Positions 1 through 9,781 of a stretch of DNA of 47,663 nucleotides are shown here, in pieces. The notes below the pieces were generated by a model. It searched no databases, was not told the origin of the DNA, and was given only the letters and a program-made list of their open reading frames with translations. The stretch is from Scytonema sp. UIC 10036. GTDB lineage: Bacteria > Cyanobacteriota > Cyanobacteriia > Cyanobacteriales > Nostocaceae. The DNA lies in assembly GCF_009725235.1 (NCBI RefSeq), contig NZ_WJFC01000092.1:1-47663 (forward strand), in the 5' to 3' direction. How positions within the stretch are numbered: position 1 is the stretch's first letter; every line of letters begins with the position of its first letter. Both the position numbers and the translations under genes were made by a program.

Positions 1-24
1 TTGAATTTCCGATATTAATTTATT

Positions 25-120
25 AACTATCTACTAACAACTAACAACTATCCACTAACCACTAACAACTAACCACTAACCACTAACCCCTAACCACTAA
101 CCACTAACCACTAACCCCTA
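25..120. repeat. TTAGTGG-type heptamer array (CCACTAA on + strand)
   Basis: About fourteen head-to-tail copies of a seven-base unit (ACTAACC / ACTAACA variants) fill the left edge. This is the short tandemly repeated repeat class typical of heterocystous cyanobacteria. The array runs into the 3' end of the minus-strand acetyltransferase gene and supplies its stop codon. Confidence 0.9.
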
Positions 121-674
121 ACAATAATTCTTGCAGGTATCCCCACAGCTGTTGCTCCTGGTGGAACATCGCATAGAATGACAGCGTTAGCACCAATATT
201 TGCGTTATCTCCAATAGAGACATTGCCAAAGATTTTTGCACCAGCACCAACATTCACTCGTTTACCCAACTTAGGTGCATCCAACGGATGCTCGAGGTAA
301 CGAAGCCCCAGAGTCACTCCTTGGCGAATAATACTGTCGTCACCGATAGCACAGCATCCGTGAATGACTATATCTCCCTGATGTTCAATAACGACGCGAC
401 GACCAAGTTCAACAGTGTAAGGCAACTCAATCCCATACTGATTCCGAACTTTACGATACAGCATTCCGTAAAGAACACTAAAAGGTGCTCGTAAAAGTTT
501 GGGCTTAATCGTCATCCTCCATACACCAAAACGGTGAATTGCGACTGCTCGGAATCCGGGCTTAGTCCAATCTTTCCCGTGGGCAATCCAGTCTTCTTTT
601 ATTTGTTGCCAAAGACCAAGATCTGAAGCTTCAGATATATTGGTCTGTAGTACAGAGTTTATTTGTACACCCAT
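111..674 (-). CDS. Serine O-acetyltransferase-like hexapeptide acetyltransferase (EPS cluster type)
   Basis: This 187-residue protein resembles the CysE/WcaB-type acetyltransferases common in exopolysaccharide clusters. The C-terminal half (about residues 90-180) has the left-handed beta-helix hexapeptide pattern (IGDD, VGAGAKI, GNVSIGDNANIGANAV) and the usual end, PPGATAVGIPARI. It most likely transfers acetyl from acetyl-CoA to a sugar or serine in the cytoplasm. The neighbouring gene argues for a polysaccharide intermediate rather than cysteine synthesis. The start overlaps the end of the upstream wzc-like gene by 16 bp, indicating translational coupling. The last residues (VRG) and the TAG stop lie inside the heptamer array. 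Substrate is not decidable from sequence. Confidence 0.85.
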   Translation of the reverse strand: MGVQINSVLQTNISEASDLGLWQQIKEDWIAHGKDWTKPGFRAVAIHRFGVWRMTIKPKLLRAPFSVLYGMLYRKVRNQYGIELPYTVELGRRVVIEHQGDIVIHGCCAIGDDSIIRQGVTLGLRYLEHPLDAPKLGKRVNVGAGAKIFGNVSIGDNANIGANAVILCDVPPGATAVGIPARIIVRG

Positions 675-2857
675 CGTTCAGTCCCCACTTCAGTTTCTGT
701 CACACTTTGTCCAGTTCGAGGATTGGAATAATAGAAGTAACTGTTAGGCTCGTGCTTCACTTTAACAGCGTTGGCAACAATTCCTAAGATGTTAGCTTCA
801 GAACGTTCTATGAGAGATTTTGCTGCCATAGCACTTCTCGAATCAACAACACCAGGTCGAACGACTAACAAAACTCCGTCCGCCATTTTTCCTAAAACGG
901 CGGCATCGGCTGTTCCTACTAGAGGAGGGGTATCAATTATAATGTAGTCATAAGTTTCAGAAAACGTTTGAATCAGAGAAGTCATGCGTTCTGAATCAAT
1001 TAAAGCCAGAGGGTTGGGAGGTTGAACTCCTGCAGTCAGGACAGATAAATGTGTTGTAACTTCTTGTACAGCGTGAGAAAATTCATCCTGAGCTACAATA
1101 ACGTTACTTAAACCTGCTGAGTTAATCAGACCCCACAGGTGGTGTTGGGATGGTTGACGCATATCTGCATCAATCAGTAAAACCCTTCGTTCTGACTGAG
1201 CTAGTACCGCCGCTAAATTTGCAGAAACTTCTGACTTGCCTTCTCCAGGAACAGAACTGGTTACTACGATGGTGCGAAGCCTTTTGTGACTGATAAACTT
1301 TAAGTTAGCCTGAAGCATTTGATATGCTTCATGAATGACAGTCCGAGGAGAAGTCGCTACAATTACGCGAGGCGAAATGCCTTCCCTCATCAAGCGATCA
1401 CTTGCAGATGTAATGCTAGATTCAAAGGATGGAATTAAGCCAAGTAGGGTATAATCGAAAAACGCTTCAGCTTCTTTGGCTGTTTTTAGCGATCTGTCTA
1501 TTAAGTCTATAAAAAAGGCAGCAGCAACACCAACTAGCAACCCACCAAATACGCCCGCCACGGGTAACAGTAATGTCAATTTAGACAGAGCGGGTTTTTT
1601 GGGCAGTTGAGCGGGTTGAATGATTCTCGCATTTCCAACAGTTTGCTTCTCTGCTACATGAATTTCCTGCAATCTTAATGTCAGGTTTTCGTAATTCTTT
1701 TGGGCAAGTTCCAGTCTGCGCTCTAAATCCCCGTGTCTCTTCTCCAAATTCGGCATAACTGTTAGCCTTTGCTTGTACCCATTTCTGATATCAGACAAAG
1801 ACTTTATTTTTTCTTCCAAACCTTGGCGTTTTTTTTCCAAACTGGCATACTCAACAGTCATATCCTGCTTGATTTTGCCTAGCTGCAATTTACTAGTAGA
1901 AACCTTTTGTTGAGAGCCAGCCGTCTCACCGATTCGCCGTTGTAGTAGTGTACTCAGGGTGACTTCTTGCTCTTGTAAGTTAACAACAGATGGATGTTTT
2001 TCCGTGTAGCGTGCTCTTTCATTTGCCAACTTTGTTTGGACTTTTTGCAATTCAGTCAAAACATCTTGTACGCCCGGTATCTGGTTTAAGGATGTTATTT
2101 CCACTGCATCCTGTCCTGCCAATTTGAGTTGGTTAAGAACTTTCGCTTGTTGAGCACTCACTTCAGCCAGTTCAGCCTGGGCTTGGTTGATCGTGTCATC
2201 TAGCTGGGCAACATTACTAATAGCAGAACTTGCCTCCTGTTTTAGCTCGACAATCTTATTGCTTGTTTTAAATTGGCGCAGTGCTTCCGATGCTCGTTCC
2301 AACTCTGTCCGAGCATAAGGCAATTGCTTTTTTATGAATTCTCCAGCCGCAAGGACTTGCGATTGGTTCGATTTAATATTGTTGTCAACGTAAGCTGACA
2401 TAACATGGTTAACAACATCTGCTGCTAATTTGGGAGCTTTTGCGGTGTAGGAAACCTTCAAAACATCTGTCCCCACAACTGGCTCTACCTTAATGTCAAG
2501 TCCTTCTGTATCCAAAGGAGTCCCGTCACCATTTTTTAATCCCAATTTGTCAATGACTTGTTGTAAAATTGGTGCAGAACTTACAACCACAGCTTGCGTG
2601 TCTGATGGGTTGCCCTCACGCATTAATGATTCTAAATGCCCTATCTTCTCCCCTGCTTTGGTGAGTGATGAAGTTCTATCTGATTGAATAAGAAGTATTC
2701 CTGTTGCTTGGTACTTGGGTTTCTGTAGGGTTGCCGCCATCCCTGCCAAGCAGACTGAAACAAGCGACACTCCGGCAATGATATGCCAGCGACGTTTTAA
2801 AACTAGCAAATATTTTTGAATATCTATTTCTTCTTGTTGATAGCCTTTTGTTTCCAT
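659..2857 (-). CDS. Wzc-type polysaccharide co-polymerase / BY-kinase
   Basis: A 732-residue inner-membrane protein controlling chain length and export of exopolysaccharide. The N-terminal Wzz domain has a membrane segment near residues 26-44. A long coiled-coil periplasmic region (about 150-400, including the QLPYARTELERASEALRQF stretch) follows, then a second membrane segment (about 425-450). The cytoplasmic tyrosine-kinase domain has Walker A at 534-543 (VPGEGKS, Lys541), Walker A' at 560-569 (LLIDADMRQP) and Walker B at 639-645 (IIIDTPP). The tail carries tyrosines (Y707, Y709, Y710, Y731), the expected autophosphorylation cluster. Single-chain kinase/Wzz fusions are normal in cyanobacteria. 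It overlaps the next gene; the rest of the operon lies beyond the left edge. Confidence 0.93.
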   Translation of the reverse strand: METKGYQQEEIDIQKYLLVLKRRWHIIAGVSLVSVCLAGMAATLQKPKYQATGILLIQSDRTSSLTKAGEKIGHLESLMREGNPSDTQAVVVSSAPILQQVIDKLGLKNGDGTPLDTEGLDIKVEPVVGTDVLKVSYTAKAPKLAADVVNHVMSAYVDNNIKSNQSQVLAAGEFIKKQLPYARTELERASEALRQFKTSNKIVELKQEASSAISNVAQLDDTINQAQAELAEVSAQQAKVLNQLKLAGQDAVEITSLNQIPGVQDVLTELQKVQTKLANERARYTEKHPSVVNLQEQEVTLSTLLQRRIGETAGSQQKVSTSKLQLGKIKQDMTVEYASLEKKRQGLEEKIKSLSDIRNGYKQRLTVMPNLEKRHGDLERRLELAQKNYENLTLRLQEIHVAEKQTVGNARIIQPAQLPKKPALSKLTLLLPVAGVFGGLLVGVAAAFFIDLIDRSLKTAKEAEAFFDYTLLGLIPSFESSITSASDRLMREGISPRVIVATSPRTVIHEAYQMLQANLKFISHKRLRTIVVTSSVPGEGKSEVSANLAAVLAQSERRVLLIDADMRQPSQHHLWGLINSAGLSNVIVAQDEFSHAVQEVTTHLSVLTAGVQPPNPLALIDSERMTSLIQTFSETYDYIIIDTPPLVGTADAAVLGKMADGVLLVVRPGVVDSRSAMAAKSLIERSEANILGIVANAVKVKHEPNSYFYYSNPRTGQSVTETEVGTERWVYK

Positions 2858-4031
2858 GTGAACTTCCTGTCTGTAAATTCAATGCGAAATCGAAGCCGAC
2901 ATTCAAATAGTGATGTGAATATTTTGGTCTTCTAGCATGGGCTATCTTTACAATCGGTCAAATATAATTCTTTAATATTAGGTTAAGAGACACGATTCCA
3001 ATCTTTGGCTTTCATTATTCACATCAAAATCAAGCCCTTTTTCCTTGTGTCTTTTTCTAGAAGACAGATTCAGTGTTTAAAATCAAGGTTAAAAAACCAT
3101 TTTTTTCATATCCACTTGCCATGGAGCGTCTCTACAGGTAGAAAATTTCTTCTGTGTAAGAACTTGTGCTACTACGTTGGAAAAACACTGAGCGATCCCC
3201 TTTGGAGCGTCAAACTATCAGAATCGCCGATCGCAAGGCCAGTGAATCCAGTTTTGCTGTCCATAACATCTAATGTCCTCACAAAGTTGGTAAATGCAAC
3301 GACTACCTACCCAGTTACTACACTTAAAACCACAACTCCAGTCACTAACCACTGCACATCTATATGTATCTGAAAACACATTTATACTTGCAAGTGCGTC
3401 TAGTTAGCTGTTGTTTTGGTTTTTAAAATACTCATTTGTTTTTGATAGGTATTGTCGAAACCCAATATAGCTTTTATCTTACGCAATTTCAAGTAGAAAT
3501 AAGAAATTTTTTTAAAGAAACAATGAATTTTATTACTGATTTCCTTAAAGTAAGAAAAGTGAGAAAAGTGAGTTTTTGAGAGAATTTTAATATTATTATG
3601 ATTGAAAATTCAGTCTTATCAAACATAACTTGGCTACACGATTAAAAAGTAGATAATGATAATATAGGAATCCCAAAGACTGATGAAATTTTTATAACTA
3701 CGGGGTAGCTATTGCTTACGAAATCAGGCTTTCCATGGGTTTTAGCCCTATTTACTTACAGGTCAAAAGCTCAAGAGTTACCAGTACGTAAGAAAGGTGG
3801 GAAAAGTGTGTCAGTTCTATATTTGATAAAAGAAAAAAGAGTTTTTTTCTAGCTTAATAAATAATTTGTTCTGAATGAAAAAACCTTGCATCAATCAAGT
3901 ACATGGATTGTATGGTACAAAACTCAACTCCTAATTTAGGATTGGGTTAGACATCTACAGGGGTAAACTGTGCATCACATACAATCCTTGCATACAATCC
4001 TTATAAAGACTAGCCGTGGCATATCTCTAGA
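2858..4031. other. 1.17-kb gene-free region upstream of the wzc-like gene
   Basis: No convincing gene is visible on either strand. A 122-codon open frame at 3005-3373 (+) has a composition unlike a protein. The stretch contains one half (GAGCGTCTCTAC near 3124) of a dispersed palindrome whose full form occurs at 36111-36138, and two copies of a G/A-rich motif at 3550-3572 and 3788-3810. It probably holds the promoter and long leader of the minus-strand polysaccharide genes. Confidence 0.5.
3550..3810. repeat. Two copies of a GTAAGAAARGTGRGAAAAGTG motif
   Basis: A 21-base motif at 3550-3570 recurs at 3788-3808 with two A/G differences. Each copy contains an internal direct repeat of GAAA(A/G)GTG. 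The spacing is 238 bp. It could be a pair of operators for the downstream wzc-like gene on the minus strand, but no known regulator site is recognised. Confidence 0.4.
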
Positions 4032-5819
4032 TTATTTTTTGAAGGTATCAGTTGCGAACCACTCTACAATTCCATCTGCCACTGCTTTTGCTAACTTCTT
4101 TTGCTCTTGGGAGTCAGTTACCCACTCAAATTCATTAGGGTTACTCATAAAACCCAACTCTAACAGGACTGAAGGCGCACTAAAAGGACGTGTCAATGCT
4201 AAGTTATCCCAGAACACACCATAAGAAGGTCTTCCTAACTTTTGGACTATATAATTGTGCATAAAAACAGCTAGGTTATGAGCTTGGGGATGATACCAAA
4301 AAGTTCCCACTCCCTTAGTGTTTTCAGCATCACCTTCATCTGGTAAAGAATTATAATGTACGGAGAAAGCAATGGTAGGTTCTTCTTTGTCGATCGCAGC
4401 GACTCGATCTGTTAGAGAGACTTCGCGATCGTCTTCTCGTGTCATCACCACTGTTGCTCCACGCTTCACCAACTCATCGCGCAATAATTTAGAGACAATC
4501 AAATTGACGTCTTTTTCTAAATAACCAGTCGGTCCGGCTGCACCAGACTCTTTCCCTCCATGCCCCGGATCGAGCAAAATTTTAATACCTGTTAGCGGTT
4601 TTTGCTTTTTCCCATCTCTGCTAATAGGAGGATGACGTAAAGCCAAAACAAGACTTGTACCTTCGTACCTCAACTTGTAACCCCACTGTCGCTCTGATTT
4701 GAGGCGAAAAGAGTATTGCACTCCTCCTTGTCCTCCCTGTTGAAAACTTGGTAGCTGTTGCCAATCCAAGCGAGAAATGACAGGGTCATCATCCAAACGG
4801 ATGATATCAGTTTGGGCAGTGGTATGATAAAGAGTGAGAGTAAAGTTGCGATCGCTCTGCTGTACGCTTACAGGAACGGGAACTTGCAGGGGAAAAACCA
4901 TTTCCGTCACACCGGAACCTTTGCGATATCCCACGCTCCGAATAATGGTACTTGGGGGAATAGCCCCGGTGAGAACCCGAGTTTCCTTACTATTAATCCA
5001 AGCGCCATAATCCAGACGCAACCAATCACCTTCTTTACCTGTGATTGTTGCTTGAGTGCCCTTTGGTAGAGGTGTCAGTCTGGAATAATCCGAACTTGGT
5101 CCCGTGCGAGCTACCCCTGAATCTACTGTTACCTCAACAACTTCCGATTGTGTAGGTGAGAGGATGGTAATTTTTCCCGTTCCAGCTTGAGTTATTGTCT
5201 TACCATCCAACGTCAATTGAAACTGAGGTTGTCCCAGATCGCCAGCCACCGCCACCGTCGTGCAGCCCGCATACTTACCCGTGTTAGTTTGAACAGATGG
5301 TTGATTTTGCCCGGTTAAAGCAGCAGAATTGGGTGGAAGTTTCGCCACTTGTTGTTGGGGTGAAAGAGGAATTGTTTGATTTCCCAGTTTGACAGAGACA
5401 CTAGCATTTGGAGCAGCTATTGCGCTAAAACAGATGAGTTCCCCTGGAAGTTTAGCAATATCTACCGCAGGAGTGAGAGAATTTTTAGCAAAGGTTAGTC
5501 CTTGGGGTATATCGGGTTGAGAAGAAACTCTTGTTACCCTAATTTGGATTTCTTGCTCCTGATAGCGGATATTAAAAGTATTTTCTCCCAATTCCAAGGG
5601 AAAACTTGGAGCAAAATGACCTGCATTGCTGCGAGCGATGGGCTTACCATTGATAAAAACTTGTCCCTTGGATGGTGCTGTACCAATGAAAAATACCTTG
5701 CGGGCGCTCGTCTGGTGTAATGCTGGTGGGTAAACAATCTTCAGGGATTGCTCTTGAGCCAAAACTATATTGGAGGTAAGTATAGAACTTATTATGACTA
5801 ATCCTAGTACTGATTTCAC
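4032..5819 (-). CDS. N-acetylmuramoyl-L-alanine amidase (Amidase_3) with SH3b domain
   Basis: This 595-residue exported peptidoglycan hydrolase cleaves the bond between MurNAc and L-alanine and is needed for cell separation and, in filamentous species, for septal structures. A signal peptide (residues 1-21, cleaved near VLA-QEQ) opens the protein. A bacterial SH3-like module lies near 225-285 (VDSGVARTGPSSDYSRL). The zinc amidase domain fills 410-592, with ligands H420 (DPGHGG), E435 and H488 (SVHYN) and catalytic E554 (LLELGFMSN). The region between (290-400) resembles an AMIN-like beta domain but is not certain. It is divergent from pyrG across a repeat-filled 193-bp gap. Confidence 0.92.
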   Translation of the reverse strand: MKSVLGLVIISSILTSNIVLAQEQSLKIVYPPALHQTSARKVFFIGTAPSKGQVFINGKPIARSNAGHFAPSFPLELGENTFNIRYQEQEIQIRVTRVSSQPDIPQGLTFAKNSLTPAVDIAKLPGELICFSAIAAPNASVSVKLGNQTIPLSPQQQVAKLPPNSAALTGQNQPSVQTNTGKYAGCTTVAVAGDLGQPQFQLTLDGKTITQAGTGKITILSPTQSEVVEVTVDSGVARTGPSSDYSRLTPLPKGTQATITGKEGDWLRLDYGAWINSKETRVLTGAIPPSTIIRSVGYRKGSGVTEMVFPLQVPVPVSVQQSDRNFTLTLYHTTAQTDIIRLDDDPVISRLDWQQLPSFQQGGQGGVQYSFRLKSERQWGYKLRYEGTSLVLALRHPPISRDGKKQKPLTGIKILLDPGHGGKESGAAGPTGYLEKDVNLIVSKLLRDELVKRGATVVMTREDDREVSLTDRVAAIDKEEPTIAFSVHYNSLPDEGDAENTKGVGTFWYHPQAHNLAVFMHNYIVQKLGRPSYGVFWDNLALTRPFSAPSVLLELGFMSNPNEFEWVTDSQEQKKLAKAVADGIVEWFATDTFKK

Positions 5820-5846
5820 GTCAAAATAGAATAATAGTTTACAAAA

Positions 5847-5960
5847 GTTAGTGGTTAGTAGTTAGTGGTTAGTGGTTAGTGGTTAGTGGTTAGTAGTAAT
5901 CCCTAGTTCCTAGTTCCTAGTCCCCAATCCCCAATCCCTAGTCCCCACTCCCCACTCACT
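5847..5960. repeat. Two abutting repeat classes: TTAGTGG heptamers, then CCCCAATCCCTAGT-type
   Basis: Positions 5847-5897 are TTAGTGG/TTAGTAG heptamers. Positions 5898-5960 switch to a pyrimidine-rich class (TAGTTCC, CCCCAATCC, CCCCACTC). The two are joined without a gap in the divergent promoter region between the amidase and pyrG, so any pyrG promoter must lie in or just after this DNA. Confidence 0.85.
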
Positions 5961-6006
5961 ATGGCACAATGACGGGATATATTTTTGGGAGTCGCAAGGC
6001 ATTTGA

Positions 6007-7740
<1,734 letters not shown>

Positions 7741-7766
7741 AAACAAAAATAGAATGAGGAACTTGT

Positions 7767-8198
7767 GTGGCGTACTGGGTAAAAATTTACTATGAAAGAA
7801 ATGAATACGTAGTCAATTTTGAGCAAGTGACTGCTTTTTGCCATGAACGTAACGGCAGGATTACCTTCTGGCTACCCGATTGCGCCATTCCAATCATTGT
7901 CAACCCTCAAAGTAACTTAGAAGATTATCAAAAAATTCTGAACTATATAGAATATGTATCTGGAGTGGGATTTAACAGAGGTTATTGGGTAAAAATCCTT
8001 TATGAACGAAATGAGTACATAGTTAACCTAGACAAAATCAGTTCTTTTTGTAAAGAACCAAATGGTAGAATAACCTTTTGGTTACCACATAGTACGATCC
8101 CGATTATCATCCACCCCGTCAGCAATCCAGAGTCTTATGAGATTGTGGTGGAATATATTCAAAAGACAACGGGTTATTTATGGGAAGTGAAGGGGTAA
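7767..8198 (+). CDS. Two-repeat hypothetical protein (internal tandem duplication)
   Basis: This 143-residue protein is built from two copies of a roughly 65-residue unit: YWVKIYYERNEYVVNFEQV...FCHERNGRITFWLPD at about 3-40, and YWVKILYERNEYIVNLDKI...FCKEPNGRITFWLPH at about 75-112. Each unit continues into a PII(V/I)xPxSNxExY segment. No signal peptide or membrane segment is seen and no family is recognised. The GTG start is favoured because AGGA lies six bases upstream (7757-7760) and the frame is closed before it. The fold is probably a small beta-rich domain. It is followed by purine-rich GGGGTAGGGAG repeat DNA. Confidence 0.8.
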   Translation: MAYWVKIYYERNEYVVNFEQVTAFCHERNGRITFWLPDCAIPIIVNPQSNLEDYQKILNYIEYVSGVGFNRGYWVKILYERNEYIVNLDKISSFCKEPNGRITFWLPHSTIPIIIHPVSNPESYEIVVEYIQKTTGYLWEVKG

Positions 8199-8280
8199 AT
8201 AGGGGGTAGGGAGTAGAGGTGAAGGCTGATGGGAACGAGCGGTGAAGGCAAGGTATTCCTAGTACCCAATCTCCAATCTC
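8199..8280. repeat. GGGTAGGGAGTAG / CCCAATCTCCAATC repeat tract
   Basis: A degenerate G-rich then C-rich tract lies between the convergent hypothetical and ROK kinase genes. Its right part supplies the last codons (EIGY) and TAG stop of the ROK kinase. It belongs to the same class as the tracts at 5898-5960 and the right end of the window. Confidence 0.6.
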
Positions 8281-9158
8281 GAAAACGCCAACTTCGCCGC
8301 ACCCACCATTCCAGCTGTATTACCCAATTCTGCTGGCAATATATGCAGCCCAACACGTGAAGCAGGAACTACTCGGCGCTCAATTTCAGCATGGACTGAT
8401 GGTAGGAAAAATTCGGCACAGGCGCTGGCTCCACCACCAATCACAACCGCTTCTGGTGTCAGCACGTAAATCAGAGTTGCCAATCCTGCCGCCAGTTGCT
8501 TACCATATTCTTGCCAAAATATCAAGGCTTCAGGATTTCCAGCTTTTGCCAAAGCACTTAATTCGGCTGGTTCCTTTCCCGTGCGGCGGCGAATAGCAGT
8601 TACCGAAACATACTGCTCTAAAGATCCTTGATTTCCACTGTTACACACAGGACCGTCTGGGATAAGGGTAATTAATCCCAGTTCACCTGCGGCTCCGTAA
8701 TGCCCAGCAAACAATTTACCATCCAGGATAATTGCTCCACCTACCCCAGTGCCTAGTGTTAGCAGAATAAAATTTTTAAAACGACGCCCCGCACCCAGCC
8801 AAGCTTCACCCAAACCAGCACAATTGGCATCGTTTTCCACAATAGTTGGTTTGCCTGTTTTTGCTTCCAACCAATCAGCTAAAGGAACATCGCGCCACTC
8901 CGGTAAGTTGATAGCGATTTTGGCAATGCGTCCGGCTGCATCTGATGGTCCCGGAGTTCCAATTCCTATGGCGGTTGCTTGTTGTTCTGGATCGATTTGG
9001 GCGATCGCATCGACTATAGCTGTGACAACTGGTAATGGTGTTGCAGGTTGAGGCGTTGCTACAGTTAGCGATCGCAAACAAGAACCATCACAAGCGAAAC
9101 GCCCCAGTTTGATTGCGGTTCCCCCCAAGTCAATACCAATTACTTGAGAATTTTCCAC
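8259..9158 (-). CDS. ROK family sugar kinase (glucokinase-like), zinc motif degenerate
   Basis: This 299-residue cytoplasmic ROK protein is probably a glucose or hexose kinase. The phosphate-binding loop is DLGGTAIK (10-17), the catalytic base is D110 in VENDANCAG, and a second phosphate loop is LGTGVGGAI. The family zinc signature (CxCGxxGCLE) is degraded to CNSGNQGSLE (172-181): the first cysteine is kept and the other two positions are serine. The histidine that normally follows GE(I/L)G is leucine. The enzyme therefore probably lacks the structural zinc. No transcriptional-regulator helix-turn-helix is present, so it is not a NagC-type repressor. Confidence 0.9.
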   Translation of the reverse strand: MENSQVIGIDLGGTAIKLGRFACDGSCLRSLTVATPQPATPLPVVTAIVDAIAQIDPEQQATAIGIGTPGPSDAAGRIAKIAINLPEWRDVPLADWLEAKTGKPTIVENDANCAGLGEAWLGAGRRFKNFILLTLGTGVGGAIILDGKLFAGHYGAAGELGLITLIPDGPVCNSGNQGSLEQYVSVTAIRRRTGKEPAELSALAKAGNPEALIFWQEYGKQLAAGLATLIYVLTPEAVVIGGGASACAEFFLPSVHAEIERRVVPASRVGLHILPAELGNTAGMVGAAKLAFSRLEIGY

Positions 9159-9215
9159 CTTATAAATCCTTATACAAAGCAGTTACCGGGCACATTGGCA
9201 GAAAGCAACCCTCGA

Positions 9216-9419
9216 TCACCCATGACTACCATCGTCAAAAAATTCGGTATCCTCATTTTTCTCACGAGTTGCGGGGCGAAAGGTAGTTACATTCAGAGAA
9301 TGAACACTAGGTCGGCTTTCCAATGATAATACCGGACTACCGTGTAAGATGCCAGCAAGGGCAACAGAAAGCATAAAACCACCAGCAGCAGCTGCCATTA
9401 AAGATAAGTTATCTTTCAT
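9216..9419 (-). CDS. Small single-span membrane hypothetical protein
   Basis: A 67-residue open frame with an N-terminal hydrophobic segment (LSLMAAAAGGFMLSVALAGIL, about 5-25) followed by a polar tail ending in EKNEDTEFFDDGSHG. The layout is that of a small anchored or secreted protein. It lies 57 bp upstream of the ROK kinase on the same strand. No family is recognised and no strong ribosome-binding site is seen, so expression is uncertain. Confidence 0.55.
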   Translation of the reverse strand: MKDNLSLMAAAAGGFMLSVALAGILHGSPVLSLESRPSVHSLNVTTFRPATREKNEDTEFFDDGSHG

Positions 9420-9524
9420 ACAAAGATTTCAGTAATTAAGAGAACAAATAATTAGGTTATATCATTTTAGATTTTAGATCTGTGGATTTTGGATTGGGAA
9501 ACCCTTGCCAAGACTCAATTTCAT

Positions 9525-9662
9525 TCAACTGTCTCCTTGGACTGTTGCCCAAACTACATTAACATCAATTCCCCAATACTCATGTACTAACATATCTCGC
9601 ATACCAGCAACCGCTTTCCAAGGAACTTGAGAGTATTGGCTGCGAATGCTATCAGGAATTTG
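9525..9662 (-). pseudogene. C-terminal remnant of a HepT-like (DUF86) toxin gene
   Basis: The minus strand is open from 9662 to a TGA at 9525-9527, with no start codon. It reads like the end of a HepT/DUF86 protein: QYSQVPWKAVAGMRDMLVHEYWGIDVNVVWATV. It keeps the family's typical AGMRDxLVHxYxG and DxxxVW blocks. A TAG lies immediately upstream in frame, and the first two thirds of the usual roughly 110-residue protein is missing. No MNT nucleotidyltransferase partner is nearby. It is a decayed toxin-antitoxin locus between two housekeeping genes. Confidence 0.75.
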
Positions 9663-9781
9663 CTAGACTATAGATACCCACAGGCAATTGCCCACGACAA
9701 AAGAGTAAAAATGCCTGTTTCCCAATCCCTTGTCCCCAATCGCTAGTCGCTATTTTCAAGATAGCTTAACAAAAATCGGCT

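Noticed and set aside
3005..3373. 122-codon open frame on the plus strand
   Set aside because: Irregular composition, no ribosome-binding site, no recognisable motif, and it begins in promoter-like DNA. It is treated as chance openness.
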